Below, in pieces: positions 14,030-23,554 of a DNA stretch of 43,265 bases. Each line of letters starts with the position of its first letter. Position 1 is the first letter of the stretch. The notes beneath the pieces were generated by a model. The model ran no database searches. It saw nothing but the letters and a program-made list of their open reading frames with translations, and had not been told where the DNA came from. This DNA comes from CAG-390 sp045543615 (GTDB taxonomy: Bacteria; Bacillota; Clostridia; Oscillospirales; CAG-272), in NCBI GenBank assembly GCA_045543615.1, contig JAZPXL010000054.1:1-43265 (forward strand), read 5' to 3'. A program made the translations under genes and the position numbers.

Positions 14030-17000
14030 TTATGACTTAAAATAGTCAACTGCGCTCTCAAAGAGCTTCATATCGTAGTCACCGGGAACATTGAGGTAGA
14101 GGCCGTAGCCCTTGCGCTCGCTGTGTCCCATCTTGCCGAACACACGTCCGTCAGGAGAGAGGATGCCCTCAACAGCACCTGCGCTACCGTTGGGATTGTA
14201 GCGAATATCGCCACTTGCCACTCCGTCAAGGTCAACGTACTGTGTCATAATTCTGCCCTGTGCGGCAAGTGTGCGTACAAGCTCGTCGCTTGCGGCAAAT
14301 CTGCCCTCGCCGTGAGAGATCGGAACGGAGAAGATGTCTCCTACGTTTACACGGCGCAGCCAAGGAGAGTCATTCGATGCAACACGCACACGGACGATCT
14401 TCGACTGATGGCGGGAGATGTCATTGTATGTGAGCGTCGGGCAATTCTCGTCCGTGTCAATTATCTTGCCGTATGGAACAAGACCGAGCTTGATAAGAGC
14501 CTGGAAGCCGTTGCAAATACCACCGATAAGACCACCACGGTTGTCGAGAAGCTCACCGACAGCCGCCTTGACCTCGGGATTACGGAAGAACGCCGTAATG
14601 AATTTGCCCGATCCGTCAGGCTCGTCACCACCCGAAAATCCACCGGGGATGAAGATTATTTGACTTTCCTTGATAGCGGCGGCAAACCTTTCAACAGAGC
14701 GTGCTACCATCTCGGCATTGAGGTTGCCAATGACGAATATTTCACTTTCAGCTCCTGCGTCATCAAACGCCTTTGCCGTGTCAAACTCGCAGTTTGTGCC
14801 GGGGAAGACGGGGATGAGAACACGAGGACGAGCAACGCCTATGGGCGCACGGGTGGGAGCAAGACGAGTGCTTGATGAATATGTCTCAATATGTCTTTCG
14901 GGAGGTGTGATATTACAGGAATATACAGCCTCAAGTCTGTCCTCGCTTATCTTTGAGAGTGAGGAAAGCTCAACGCTCTCGCCTCCGAGAGTGAATACGG
15001 GTGTTTCGGTGAGACGAGCAAGCTCGACTGTCTCAAAGCCATCACCCTCGATCTTGCATTCTCTGTCCACCTCAAGAATGAAGGAAGCGTATGCGCTTGA
15101 GAAGAGCGCGCGGGTGTCGAGATCCTTGTTGAAGGCAACACCGATGTTGTTTCCGAGTGCCATCTTAAGAACTGCCGCCGCAACACCACCCATACCGGGA
15201 GTGTATGCAGAAACTGCATTTCCGTTTCGGATGAGCGAGGTAACCTTGTCAAAGATCGCAAGAAGCGAATCGGTTTCGGGGAGGGAGTCGGAGTCAAGAC
15301 GGGGACGAAGCCAAACGAGACGGCTTGTCGGCATCTTAAGCTCGGGGGAGATGATATTGTCCACCTTCTCGGTTGTAACTGCAAAGGAAACAAGAGTTGG
15401 GGGAACATCGAGGTTCTGAGCACTACCACTCATCGAGTCCTTGCCACCGATTGCGGCAACGCCAAGAGAGGTCTGTGCGGCAAATGCACCGAGAAGTGCG
15501 GCGAGTGGCTGTCCCCAACGGCGACCGTCACGGCCGGGCTTCTTGAAATATTCTTGGAAGGTCAGGTAAACATCACGGAATTCTGCGCCCGATGCAACAA
15601 GTCGGCATACCGATTCAAGTACGGCGAGATATGCGCCGTGGTAGGGCGAGGCCTCGCTTATGAAGGGATCGTAGCCCCAGCTCATAAGGGAAACATCGTT
15701 TGTGTGTCCCTTTTCTACCGAAATTTTATGTACCATTGTCTGAATGGGCGTCAGCTGGTGCTGTCCACCGTAGGGCATAAGAACTGTGCCCGAGCCAATG
15801 GTGGAGTCAAATCTCTCGCCAAGTCCTCTGCCCGAACAGCAGTTGAGGTCGGCGGCGAGCTTTTTGTAATTCTCAACAAAGGAGAGGGAGGGCGAATATA
15901 CCCCTGCGCCCTCAAGTGCAGCATAGTCGATGGGGTCAACGGAAACGGAGATGTGCTTTTCAGCTCCGTTTGAATTCAGAAATTCACGGGAGAGGTCAAC
16001 GATCTTTTTGCCACGCCAATACATAACAAGTCGGCTCTCCTCAGTAACGGTTGCAACAGCCGTTGCTTCAAGGTTTTCTGCAGTTGCGAGAGCAATAAAG
16101 CTGTCTGCGTCCTCGCTTGCAACAACAACTGCCATTCTTTCCTGCGACTCGGAGATAGCAAGCTCCGTGCCGTCAAGTCCCTCATATTTCTTTGGAACGA
16201 GATCGAGATTTATCGAAAGACCGTCGGCAAGCTCACCGATGGCAACGGAAACGCCACCTGCGCCAAAGTCGTTGCATCTCTTGATAAGCCTTGAAGCTAC
16301 GGGATTTCGGAACAATCTCTGAAGCTTTCTCTCCTCGGGAGCGTTACCCTTTTGAACCTCAGCACCACAATCGGTAAGCGAGGTTGCCGTGTGGGATTTC
16401 GATGAGCCTGTTGCACCACCGCAACCATCACGTCCTGTTCTTCCACCAAGAAGAATTACAACGTCACCTGCCGCAGGCACTTCACGGCGCACGCAATCAG
16501 CGGGAGCTGCGGCAACAACTGCGCCGATCTCCATACGCTTTGCGGCGTAGCCGGGGTGATAGATCTCGCTAACAAGTCCCGTAGCAAGACCGATCTGGTT
16601 TCCGTAGGACGAGTATCCTCTTGCCGCACCCGTCACGATCTGCCTCTGTGGAAGCTTTCCGGGGAGAGTTTCGGAGATCGGAACTGTCGGGTCAGCCGCA
16701 CCTGTCACACGCATTGCGGCATATACATAGCTTCTGCCCGAAAGTGGATCTCGGATTGCGCCGCCAATACAGGTTGCCGCACCACCGAACGGCTCGATCT
16801 CGGTTGGGTGATTGTGTGTTTCGTTTTTAAACAGGAGAAGCCAATCCTGCTCCTCGCCGTCAATTGTAACCTTGATCTTGACGGTGCAGGCGTTGATCTC
16901 CTCGCTCTCGTCAAGTCCGTCAAGCTTGCCCTCTGCACGCAGATATTTTGCGGCAAGCGTGCCTATGTCCATAAGAGTTACGGGCTTTGTGCGACCGAGC

Positions 17001-17761
17001 TTTTCTCTTATGGCGATGTAGTCGGCGTATGTTGCACGCAGTCTCTCGTCCTCAAACTCGACAGAGTCTATCTCGGTGAGGAACGTGGTGTGACGACAAT
17101 GGTCTGACCAGTATGTATCAATCATTCTGATCTCGGTAAGCGAGGGATCTCGACCCTCGGCCCTGAAATATTCCTGACAGAACGCAATATCGTCACCGTC
17201 CATCGCAAGTGCGTATTCGGAAACAAATGCGTCAAGTCCTGCACGGTCAAGTGAGGTAAAGCCATCGAGAATTTTTACATCCTCGGGTACGGGGTAAACA
17301 GCCTCGAGGGTTTCTACTGCCTCAAGGGATGCCTCACGGCTCTCAACAGGGTTGATGAGAAACTTTTTGATCGTTTCAAGCTCGCCCTCGGTGATATTAC
17401 CGTAAATAGCATATATTTTTGCAGAGGCAACACGGGGTCTTTCGCCTCTTGAGATAAGCTGAATACACTGCGCAGCAGAGTCTGCACGCTGGTCGAACTG
17501 ACCCGGCAGATATTCGCTTGCAAAAACGGTAGCACCCGACAAATCAATATCGCCGACCGCCGTGTCGGTCTGTGGCTCGGAGAAAACGGTGCGCACGCAA
17601 TAGTCAAACAGCTCTCCGTCAATTCCCTCGCAATCGTAGCGATTTATGGTGCGAACACGCTCCACGGAGGTGATGCCGAGAAGCTCACGTATTTCACTTA
17701 AAAGTGAGCACGCCTCGCTATCAAAGCCGACCTTTTTTTCAACATATATTCTGTAAACCAT
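14030..17761 (-). CDS. purL: Phosphoribosylformylglycinamidine synthase, single-chain
   Basis: A 1243-residue FGAM synthase catalysing the ATP- and glutamine-dependent conversion of FGAR to FGAM, step four of purine synthesis. The N-terminal PurS-like part is followed by the synthetase signature DTYWSDHCRHTTFLTEI and by ETHNHPTEIEPFGGAATCIG near residue 300. The C-terminal class I glutaminase starts near 978 (PRVLIPVFPGTNCEFD). Its nucleophile is Cys1083 in GGICNGFQAL and the catalytic His is near 1150 in SHGEGRF. The fused long form, rather than PurS/PurQ/PurL, is the type known from proteobacteria and many Clostridia. Last gene of the operon, 35 bp after purD, GAAAGG site before the ATG, closed by the terminator at 13988-14016. 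Unlike PurF, its glutaminase looks intact. Confidence 0.95.
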   Translation of the reverse strand: MVYRIYVEKKVGFDSEACSLLSEIRELLGITSVERVRTINRYDCEGIDGELFDYCVRTVFSEPQTDTAVGDIDLSGATVFASEYLPGQFDQRADSAAQCIQLISRGERPRVASAKIYAIYGNITEGELETIKKFLINPVESREASLEAVETLEAVYPVPEDVKILDGFTSLDRAGLDAFVSEYALAMDGDDIAFCQEYFRAEGRDPSLTEIRMIDTYWSDHCRHTTFLTEIDSVEFEDERLRATYADYIAIREKLGRTKPVTLMDIGTLAAKYLRAEGKLDGLDESEEINACTVKIKVTIDGEEQDWLLLFKNETHNHPTEIEPFGGAATCIGGAIRDPLSGRSYVYAAMRVTGAADPTVPISETLPGKLPQRQIVTGAARGYSSYGNQIGLATGLVSEIYHPGYAAKRMEIGAVVAAAPADCVRREVPAAGDVVILLGGRTGRDGCGGATGSSKSHTATSLTDCGAEVQKGNAPEERKLQRLFRNPVASRLIKRCNDFGAGGVSVAIGELADGLSINLDLVPKKYEGLDGTELAISESQERMAVVVASEDADSFIALATAENLEATAVATVTEESRLVMYWRGKKIVDLSREFLNSNGAEKHISVSVDPIDYAALEGAGVYSPSLSFVENYKKLAADLNCCSGRGLGERFDSTIGSGTVLMPYGGQHQLTPIQTMVHKISVEKGHTNDVSLMSWGYDPFISEASPYHGAYLAVLESVCRLVASGAEFRDVYLTFQEYFKKPGRDGRRWGQPLAALLGAFAAQTSLGVAAIGGKDSMSGSAQNLDVPPTLVSFAVTTEKVDNIISPELKMPTSRLVWLRPRLDSDSLPETDSLLAIFDKVTSLIRNGNAVSAYTPGMGGVAAAVLKMALGNNIGVAFNKDLDTRALFSSAYASFILEVDRECKIEGDGFETVELARLTETPVFTLGGESVELSSLSKISEDRLEAVYSCNITPPERHIETYSSSTRLAPTRAPIGVARPRVLIPVFPGTNCEFDTAKAFDDAGAESEIFVIGNLNAEMVARSVERFAAAIKESQIIFIPGGFSGGDEPDGSGKFITAFFRNPEVKAAVGELLDNRGGLIGGICNGFQALIKLGLVPYGKIIDTDENCPTLTYNDISRHQSKIVRVRVASNDSPWLRRVNVGDIFSVPISHGEGRFAASDELVRTLAAQGRIMTQYVDLDGVASGDIRYNPNGSAGAVEGILSPDGRVFGKMGHSERKGYGLYLNVPGDYDMKLFESAVDYFKS

Positions 17762-17796
17762 AGCAAAAAGCCTTTCGTGTAAATTCTTTGGGTGGT

Positions 17797-19068
17797 TCAG
17801 TCTTCGAGAGCCGCAAGCGCACGAGCACCGATGTCACTTCTGCGATATGCACCCTCAAAGCTGATGCGATCGGAGAGCGCATAGGCGGCCCGAACTGCCT
17901 CTCTGTGCGAGGGAGCTGTGGCAACTGCACCAAGCACTCTGCCACCCGATGTGAGAAGAGTCTCGCCATCAAGCTTTGCACCTGCAACAAATATGCTCTC
18001 GTTTTCATAAAGCTCGGGAAGCGTGATGGCAAATCCCGTGTTGTACTTTCCGGGATATCCATCCGATGCCATAACTACGCAACAAGCAGCACCGTCCTTT
18101 ATTGAGATATTGACCTCACTAAGTCTTTCGTCACGAACAGCACGCATAACCTCAAGCAGATCGCAATCAAGCAGGGGAAGAACTACCTGTGTCTCGGGGT
18201 CACCAAAACGGCAGTTGTACTCAATAACCTTAGGGCCACGGGGAGTCAGCATAAGTCCGAAATAGAGGCAACCGCGGAAGGTGCGCCCCTCTGCCTTCAT
18301 CGCACGCATTGTTGGCAGGAAGATGGTTTTCATACATTCGTCAGCGATGGAGGGTGTGTAGTAGGGGTTGGGCGCGATAGTACCCATACCACCCGTGTTA
18401 AGTCCCGTGTCACCGTCGCCCACACGCTTGTGGTCCATTGACGAGACCATAGGAACGAGCGTCTCGCCATCGGTAAATGCGAGAACGGAAACCTCGGGGC
18501 CTGTGAGAAATTCTTCAATGACAACTCTCTTGCCGCTGTCACCGAAAACACGGTCAGCCATCATAGAGCGAACAGCGTCCTCTGCCTCGGCGAGTGTTTC
18601 GGCAATAATTACACCCTTTCCGAGCGCAAGACCGTCGGCCTTTATGACGATGGGCAGATCAACTGTGCCGAGATAGGCAAGAGCTGCATCCATATCGGTG
18701 AAAATTTCATAATTTGCCGTCGGAATGCCGTATTTCTTCATAAGCTCCTTGGAAAACGCCTTGCTTCCCTCAATTATTGCGGCGGCCTTGCTTGGACCAA
18801 ACGCAGGAATGCCTGCATCTTCAAGCGCATCGACACAACCGAGAACGAGTGGGTCATCGGGTGCGACAACGGCAAAATCAATTTTGTTTTCGGTAGCAAA
18901 GGAAACTATGCCGTCAATATCCTTAGCACCGATGTTTACACATATAGCATCGGCGGCAATACCACCGTTGCCCGGCAGAGCGTAGATGCGCTCAACATCA
19001 CATCTCTCTTTGAGCTTTCTTATGATGGCGTGCTCTCTGCCACCGCCACCAACAACGAGTATTTTCAT
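17797..19068 (-). CDS. purD: Phosphoribosylamine-glycine ligase (GAR synthetase)
   Basis: A 423-residue ATP-grasp ligase that joins glycine to phosphoribosylamine, step two of purine synthesis. It begins MKILVVGGGGREHAII, the family N-terminus. ATP-grasp elements are KADGLALGKGV (143-153), TGLNTGGMG (221-229) and CRFGDPETQ (286-294), with the Mg-binding Glu/Asn in the last. Length is typical (about 420). GGAGG lies five bases before the ATG. It follows purH by 23 bp and precedes purL by 35 bp in the operon. Confidence 0.96.
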   Translation of the reverse strand: MKILVVGGGGREHAIIRKLKERCDVERIYALPGNGGIAADAICVNIGAKDIDGIVSFATENKIDFAVVAPDDPLVLGCVDALEDAGIPAFGPSKAAAIIEGSKAFSKELMKKYGIPTANYEIFTDMDAALAYLGTVDLPIVIKADGLALGKGVIIAETLAEAEDAVRSMMADRVFGDSGKRVVIEEFLTGPEVSVLAFTDGETLVPMVSSMDHKRVGDGDTGLNTGGMGTIAPNPYYTPSIADECMKTIFLPTMRAMKAEGRTFRGCLYFGLMLTPRGPKVIEYNCRFGDPETQVVLPLLDCDLLEVMRAVRDERLSEVNISIKDGAACCVVMASDGYPGKYNTGFAITLPELYENESIFVAGAKLDGETLLTSGGRVLGAVATAPSHREAVRAAYALSDRISFEGAYRRSDIGARALAALED

Positions 19069-19091
19069 ATTGTCCTCCGAGGATGTGAATA

Positions 19092-20276
19092 TTAGTGATG
19101 GAACAGGCGCATACCTGTCATAGCCATAACCATATTATACTTGTCACAGCATTCAATGACAAGATCATCACGGATAGAGCCACCGGGCTGTGCGATGAAG
19201 TCAACGCCGGAGCGATGCGCACGCTCGATATTGTCGGAGAAGGGGAAGAATGCGTCACTTCCGAGGGAAACGCCACGGATGGATGCGAGATATTCTGCCG
19301 CCTCATCAGCAGTGAGAGGCTCGGGACGGCTGGTGAAATACTTCTGCCAGATGCCGTCAGCGCAGACATCCTCTTCGTTTTTGTTGATATAACCGTCAAT
19401 TACATTGTCACGGTCTGCTCGTCCCAGGTCATCACGGAACGGAAGTGCGAGAACCTTTTCGTGACGGCGAAGCGACCAAGTGTCAGCCTTGCTGCCTGCA
19501 AGCCTTGTACAATGAATTCTCGACTGCTGACCTGCGCCAACGCCAATAGCCTGTCCGTCAACGGCGTAGCATACGGAGTTGGACTGTGTATATTTGAGAG
19601 TGATGAGCGAAACTATGAGGTCACGAATTGCGCTCTCGGGGAGGTTTTTATTTGCTGTTACGATATTTGTAAGAAGTGCGGCATCAATGACGAAATTGTT
19701 TCGTCCCTGCTCAAATGTGATGCCGAAAACGTCCTTGGTTTCCTGTACCTCGGGAATGTAGTCGGGGTCGATCTGTACGATATTGTAATTGCCCTTTCTC
19801 TTGGAGCGCAGAATTTCCAGAGCCTCGGGATCGTACGCAGGCGCAATAACACCGTCGGAGACCTCACGCTTGATCATAAGTGCTGTGGTTACGTCGCATT
19901 TCTCGGAAAGTGCGACCCAGTCACCAAAGGAACACATTCTGTCAGTACCTCTCGCTCTTGCGTATGCACAGCCAAGGGGGGAGTAGTCAAGTCCCTCGAT
20001 GTCATCAACAAAGCAAGCACGCTTGAGGTCATCGGGGAGAATGTTTGCTACTGCGGCACTTGTGGGGCTGACGTGCTTAAAGGAGGTAACTGCAGGCAGA
20101 CCCAAAGCTCTCGACAGCTCACAAACAAGCTGCCAGCTGTTGAGTGCATCAAGGAAATTTATGTATCCGGGTCTTCCCGAAAGAATTTCGATGGGAAGCT
20201 CGCCGCCGTTTTTCATATAGATTGAGGCAGGACGCTGGTTCGGGTTACAACCGTATTTGAGTTCAAATGTCTTCAT
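19092..20276 (-). CDS. purH: Stand-alone AICAR transformylase
   Basis: A 394-residue protein corresponding only to the formyltransferase half of PurH: it transfers a formyl group from 10-formyl-THF to AICAR, giving FAICAR. It begins MKTFELKYGCNPNQRPA, the start of the transformylase domain (KYGxNPxQ). The Lys-His pair of the active site is in FKHVSPTSAAVA near residue 67. GVGAGQQSRIHCTRLAGSKA and DAFFPFSDNIERA near the C-terminus complete the domain. The N-terminal IMP cyclohydrolase (MGS-like) domain of classical bifunctional PurH is absent, and a separate cyclohydrolase, PurO, is encoded by the gene transcribed just upstream. GGAAGG precedes the ATG. Confidence 0.92.
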   Translation of the reverse strand: MKTFELKYGCNPNQRPASIYMKNGGELPIEILSGRPGYINFLDALNSWQLVCELSRALGLPAVTSFKHVSPTSAAVANILPDDLKRACFVDDIEGLDYSPLGCAYARARGTDRMCSFGDWVALSEKCDVTTALMIKREVSDGVIAPAYDPEALEILRSKRKGNYNIVQIDPDYIPEVQETKDVFGITFEQGRNNFVIDAALLTNIVTANKNLPESAIRDLIVSLITLKYTQSNSVCYAVDGQAIGVGAGQQSRIHCTRLAGSKADTWSLRRHEKVLALPFRDDLGRADRDNVIDGYINKNEEDVCADGIWQKYFTSRPEPLTADEAAEYLASIRGVSLGSDAFFPFSDNIERAHRSGVDFIAQPGGSIRDDLVIECCDKYNMVMAMTGMRLFHH

Positions 20277-20333
20277 TTTAACTTTTTCCTTCCTTATTAT
20301 ATATAGGAGATATAGGCAATATAATCTCGCGCC

Positions 20334-21131
20334 TTATTCTGCGCTCTCGCCACTCTCTGTGGCAGTATCAGAGTTTTCAACAGCCACATCAACTGTTTTG
20401 GGCTGACTATCAACAAAATTCTTGTTTGTGATTACATCACGGGATATGCCCGTTTCAATCTCGGTAAAACGGACGAAGAGAGAGATTTTGTTTTCTTGGT
20501 TGAGAGCAAACCAGATCTCGTCAGAGAATCTTAGCATAACGCTTCCAAGCTCGACAGCAACGGGCTCGCCAATGAAGCTGGGCAGGGGATTGCCGTCACC
20601 CTCGTAGGTATGGATGAAATGTCCGACACCGGGGATTGACGGATATTCGTAAGTGAAGCGAGTGGTAGCAGTACCCTCCGGGTCGGCAGATTTGAGAATG
20701 CTCATCTGATAGGTAAAGGAGCCATCCTTGAGAGTTGTCATTGCGCTGATTCTGGGTGTGAAATTGGGAGCATCAGGCTCAAAGGTGCGAGTGCGCAGAG
20801 ACTCGGAAAAAGATTTGCCCTCACAAAGACCGTCATAGATGGTGTCGGTCTGGTCTCCGTTTGTCACGATAATATGATTTTCGTGAACACGAACGGGGGC
20901 GTAGATGATGAGAGAGGGGTCTTCGACCTTTGCGGGATCAAAGGGCTCTGTATGAATGTCTTCGCCGTGGCGTCTGAAAACACGGTTACGGCTGTTTTCG
21001 CTTCTGCCCATAATGAAATAGATGGTAATTATCTCTTTTCCGTCGGGGGAAGTGCCAACTACGATACCTCTGCCGGGGTAGCTGTTTGCACGGAGAAGCT
21101 CGGGGAGTGATTTGATCTCGTGATTACTCAT
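20334..21131 (-). CDS. purO: IMP cyclohydrolase, PurO type
   Basis: A 265-residue protein of the PurO family first known from archaea, which closes FAICAR to IMP, the last step. The N-terminal YPGRGIVVGTSPDGK (18-32) and ITIYFIMGRSENSRNRVF (36-53) are the family signature around the active site. DQTDTIYDG lies in the middle. The C-terminal 20 residues (VDVAVENSDTATESGESAE) are a low-complexity acidic tail outside the domain. It sits between purN and the stand-alone AICAR transformylase, so the pair together replaces bifunctional PurH. AAGGAG precedes the ATG. Confidence 0.9.
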   Translation of the reverse strand: MSNHEIKSLPELLRANSYPGRGIVVGTSPDGKEIITIYFIMGRSENSRNRVFRRHGEDIHTEPFDPAKVEDPSLIIYAPVRVHENHIIVTNGDQTDTIYDGLCEGKSFSESLRTRTFEPDAPNFTPRISAMTTLKDGSFTYQMSILKSADPEGTATTRFTYEYPSIPGVGHFIHTYEGDGNPLPSFIGEPVAVELGSVMLRFSDEIWFALNQENKISLFVRFTEIETGISRDVITNKNFVDSQPKTVDVAVENSDTATESGESAE

Positions 21132-21168
21132 TTTTAGTCTCCTTATATTTATTAAGCCTTTTTTGTTT

Positions 21169-21783
21169 TTATTTGATGATCTGTGCCGAAACGCTTTCGA
21201 CAGCGAGGGGCAGAATTATCCACTCTGCCTCCTCCATAACTCTTCTCTGAAGAGTTTCGGGGGTGTCGCCCTCAAGAATTTCAACTGCCCTCTGGGCAAT
21301 AATCTCCCCACCGTCAGGGATTTCGTTGACAAAATGAACGGTTGCGCCGGTCACCTTGACGCCATAGTCGAGTGCGGCACGGTGGACACGAAGTCCATAG
21401 AAGCCCTCCCCACAGAACGAGGGGATGAGCGAGGGGTGAACGTTTATTATACGGCGAGGATATTTTGAGGTGAAGTCCTCCGAGAGAATTGCCATAAAGC
21501 CTGCAAGAACGATGAGGTCGATATCAAACTCTTCAATAAGAGAAATGATCTCCTCCTCGAATGCCACTCTGCCACCCTCTTTTGTTTTGAGCACCACACG
21601 GCTCTCAATTCCTGCATCCTTTGCACGCTCAAGGGCGTATGCGTCAGCCTTGTTTGAGATAACGAGCTTTATTTCGCCACTCTTGATTATACCGTTTTTC
21701 TCTGCAGCTATAAGCGCACCGAGATTTGTACCACCACCTGAAACGAGAACGGCGATGTTAGCCTTTCCTGCCTGCTTTCCCAT
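21169..21783 (-). CDS. purN: GAR transformylase
   Basis: A 204-residue 10-formyl-THF-dependent GAR transformylase, step three of purine synthesis. ANIAVLVSGGGTNLGALI (8-25) is the PRPP/GAR phosphate loop. INVHPSLIPSFCGEGFYG and GATVHFVNEIPDGGEIIAQR carry the catalytic Asn-His-Asp triad (Asn and His in NVH, Asp in DGG). Start: a GTG at 21786 is in frame, but the ATG at 21783 shares a base with the stop of the preceding channel gene (TGATG) and has AAGGAG about eight bases upstream, so I use the ATG. The tight coupling with the formate-channel gene is notable because both serve one-carbon supply. Confidence 0.93.
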   Translation of the reverse strand: MGKQAGKANIAVLVSGGGTNLGALIAAEKNGIIKSGEIKLVISNKADAYALERAKDAGIESRVVLKTKEGGRVAFEEEIISLIEEFDIDLIVLAGFMAILSEDFTSKYPRRIINVHPSLIPSFCGEGFYGLRVHRAALDYGVKVTGATVHFVNEIPDGGEIIAQRAVEILEGDTPETLQRRVMEEAEWIILPLAVESVSAQIIK

Positions 21784-22415
21784 CACTCCTGCTCCTTTTC
21801 GGTCTTCTTCTCAAACGCCTTTCCTGAGAGAACGGGAAGAATCATTGATCCGAGCGAGTTGCCGACGATGATGAGACAGAGGTAGAGAAATGCGTCAAGC
21901 GAAACTATGCCCGATACGGAGAAATAGAAAATATCTGCAATCGAGTGCTCAAAGCCTGCCATAACGAAAACGGGAATTGCAAAGAAGATGCCGACACGGC
22001 TTTTTTGCTCCTTCCATACGCTGACGGCGATATACATAAGAACGCCACACATTATTGCACGAAGAAATGCGTCGGGAAGCGTCTGCTCAAGCTTGCCCTC
22101 GCAAAGAGCTTTAGCACGAAGAGCAAGCTCTGAGCGGGTAAAGCGAATGGCAAGACCTATGAGAGAGACGCCGATGGCGTTTCCGAGCAGACCGAGAAAG
22201 GTTATGGACACGTCTTCCTTTGAGTGCTCTGCGGGAAGGTAGCCGATTCTGCCCGTGTAGAGAGAATAGCCGTGGGCGCAGATGCCGACGAGTGCAATGC
22301 AGAAGAGAACTGCGGCAATAATTTTCTCCTCGCAAGCGAGAAAGGTAGCACCACCGAGTGTAACCATTACGCCTGCGCAAACTCCGTTTAGTATCCTTCT
22401 TATGATGGTTTTCAT
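21783..22415 (-). CDS. Formate/nitrite transporter family channel
   Basis: A 210-residue polytopic membrane protein with about six hydrophobic segments. The diagnostic piece is FAIPVFVMAGFEHSIADIFY (145-164): GFEHSIA contains the pore histidine (His157) that in FocA controls formate passage. VGNSLGSMILPVL and LLGNAIGVSLIG are the matching G-N half-helix motifs. It is shorter than typical FocA/NirC (about 260-280), mainly in the loops and N-terminus. It lies inside the purine operon and its stop overlaps the purN start. Inference: it moves formate for formyl-THF synthesis used by PurN and PurH. Direction and substrate (formate, nitrite, hydrosulfide) are not proven by sequence. GAGG precedes the ATG. 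Confidence 0.85.
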   Translation of the reverse strand: MKTIIRRILNGVCAGVMVTLGGATFLACEEKIIAAVLFCIALVGICAHGYSLYTGRIGYLPAEHSKEDVSITFLGLLGNAIGVSLIGLAIRFTRSELALRAKALCEGKLEQTLPDAFLRAIMCGVLMYIAVSVWKEQKSRVGIFFAIPVFVMAGFEHSIADIFYFSVSGIVSLDAFLYLCLIIVGNSLGSMILPVLSGKAFEKKTEKEQE

Positions 22416-22451
22416 ATCAAAAAGTCCTCTTTTGTTTGTTTAGTGCTGATT

Positions 22452-23513
22452 TCATTCGACAATGATCACCTTTTCGCCACCACATTCATTGGACGAAACG
22501 ATCTCGCCGATGATGTACGCATCCTCGCCGTTCTCACGGAGAATTTCAAGCGCACGCACAGCCTCGTCTGCGGGAACTGTAATGCTCATTCCAACGCCCA
22601 TATTGTAGGTGTTATACATATCACGCTCGGGGATGTTGCCGACCGATGCGATAAGATCGAAGATGGGAAGAGTGCGAACTGCACTCTTGTTTATCTTTGC
22701 GCAAAGACCGTCAGGGATGCTTCTCGGAATATTTTCGTAGAAGCCACCACCCGTAATATGCGAGATACCACGAACATTTACCTCGCTTATGAGAGCGAGA
22801 ACGCTTTTTACATAAATTTTTGTGGGAGTCAGGAGAGTTTCGGCAACGCTCTTGCCACCAAGAGATTCCACAGGCTCATAGAGAGAGGGAGGATTTTGGT
22901 CAATATCAAAAACCTTGCGACAGAGGGAAAATCCGTTTGAGTGGATGCCGGATGATGCGAGAGCGATGACTACATCCCCTACCTGCGTTTTCGTGTTATC
23001 AAGTATTTTCTTTTTGTCGACAATGCCGACAGCAAAGCCTGCAAGGTCATAGTCCTCCGTGGGCATAAGTCCCGGATGCTCAGCCGTCTCACCACCGATG
23101 AGTGCCGCACCCGATTGGACACAACCCTCAGCAACACCACCTACAATGGACGCGATCTTCTCGGGGAAGTTCTTTCCACAGGCGATATAGTCGAGGAAGA
23201 AGAGGGGCTTTGCGCCAACGCAGATGATGTCATTGACACACATAGCAACGGCGTCAATGCCGATGGTATCGTGCTTGTCCATCAGTATTGCGAGCTTTAC
23301 CTTAGTTCCGCAACCGTCAGTTCCGGATACCAAAACAGGCTCTTCCATTCCACAGGGCAAACCAAAGCAGCCACCAAAGCCACCAACATCATCAAGGCAA
23401 CCCTCGTTTTTTGTTCTTGCGATATGTTTTTTCATAAGCTCGACAGCACGGTAGCCGGCAGTAATATCAACGCCTGCGGCTGCGTAGCTTTCCGATCTTG
23501 AGTTATTGTGCAT
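22452..23513 (-). CDS. purM: AIR synthetase
   Basis: A 353-residue phosphoribosylformylglycinamidine cyclo-ligase, step five of purine synthesis. GVDITAGYRAVELMKKH near the N-terminus, then GCLDDVGGFGGCFGLP, LVSGTDGCGTKVKLA and DIICVGAKPLFFLDYIACGK are the family hallmarks. GGETAEHPGLMP and SSGIHSNGFSLCRK follow. The C-terminal domain contains HITGGGFYENIPRSIPDG. Length is normal (about 345-350). AAAGGAAAATGAAAA precedes the ATG. Transcribed between purF and the formate-channel gene, with 36-41 bp gaps. Confidence 0.96.
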   Translation of the reverse strand: MHNNSRSESYAAAGVDITAGYRAVELMKKHIARTKNEGCLDDVGGFGGCFGLPCGMEEPVLVSGTDGCGTKVKLAILMDKHDTIGIDAVAMCVNDIICVGAKPLFFLDYIACGKNFPEKIASIVGGVAEGCVQSGAALIGGETAEHPGLMPTEDYDLAGFAVGIVDKKKILDNTKTQVGDVVIALASSGIHSNGFSLCRKVFDIDQNPPSLYEPVESLGGKSVAETLLTPTKIYVKSVLALISEVNVRGISHITGGGFYENIPRSIPDGLCAKINKSAVRTLPIFDLIASVGNIPERDMYNTYNMGVGMSITVPADEAVRALEILRENGEDAYIIGEIVSSNECGGEKVIIVE

Positions 23514-23554
23514 TTTTCATTTTCCTTTCGGTGCTTCTTTTTTGTGAAAGAGCT

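Noticed and set aside
19095..20225. 376-codon open frame antisense to the AICAR transformylase gene
   Set aside because: The real gene on the minus strand is certain; the antisense product resembles nothing and has no start signals.
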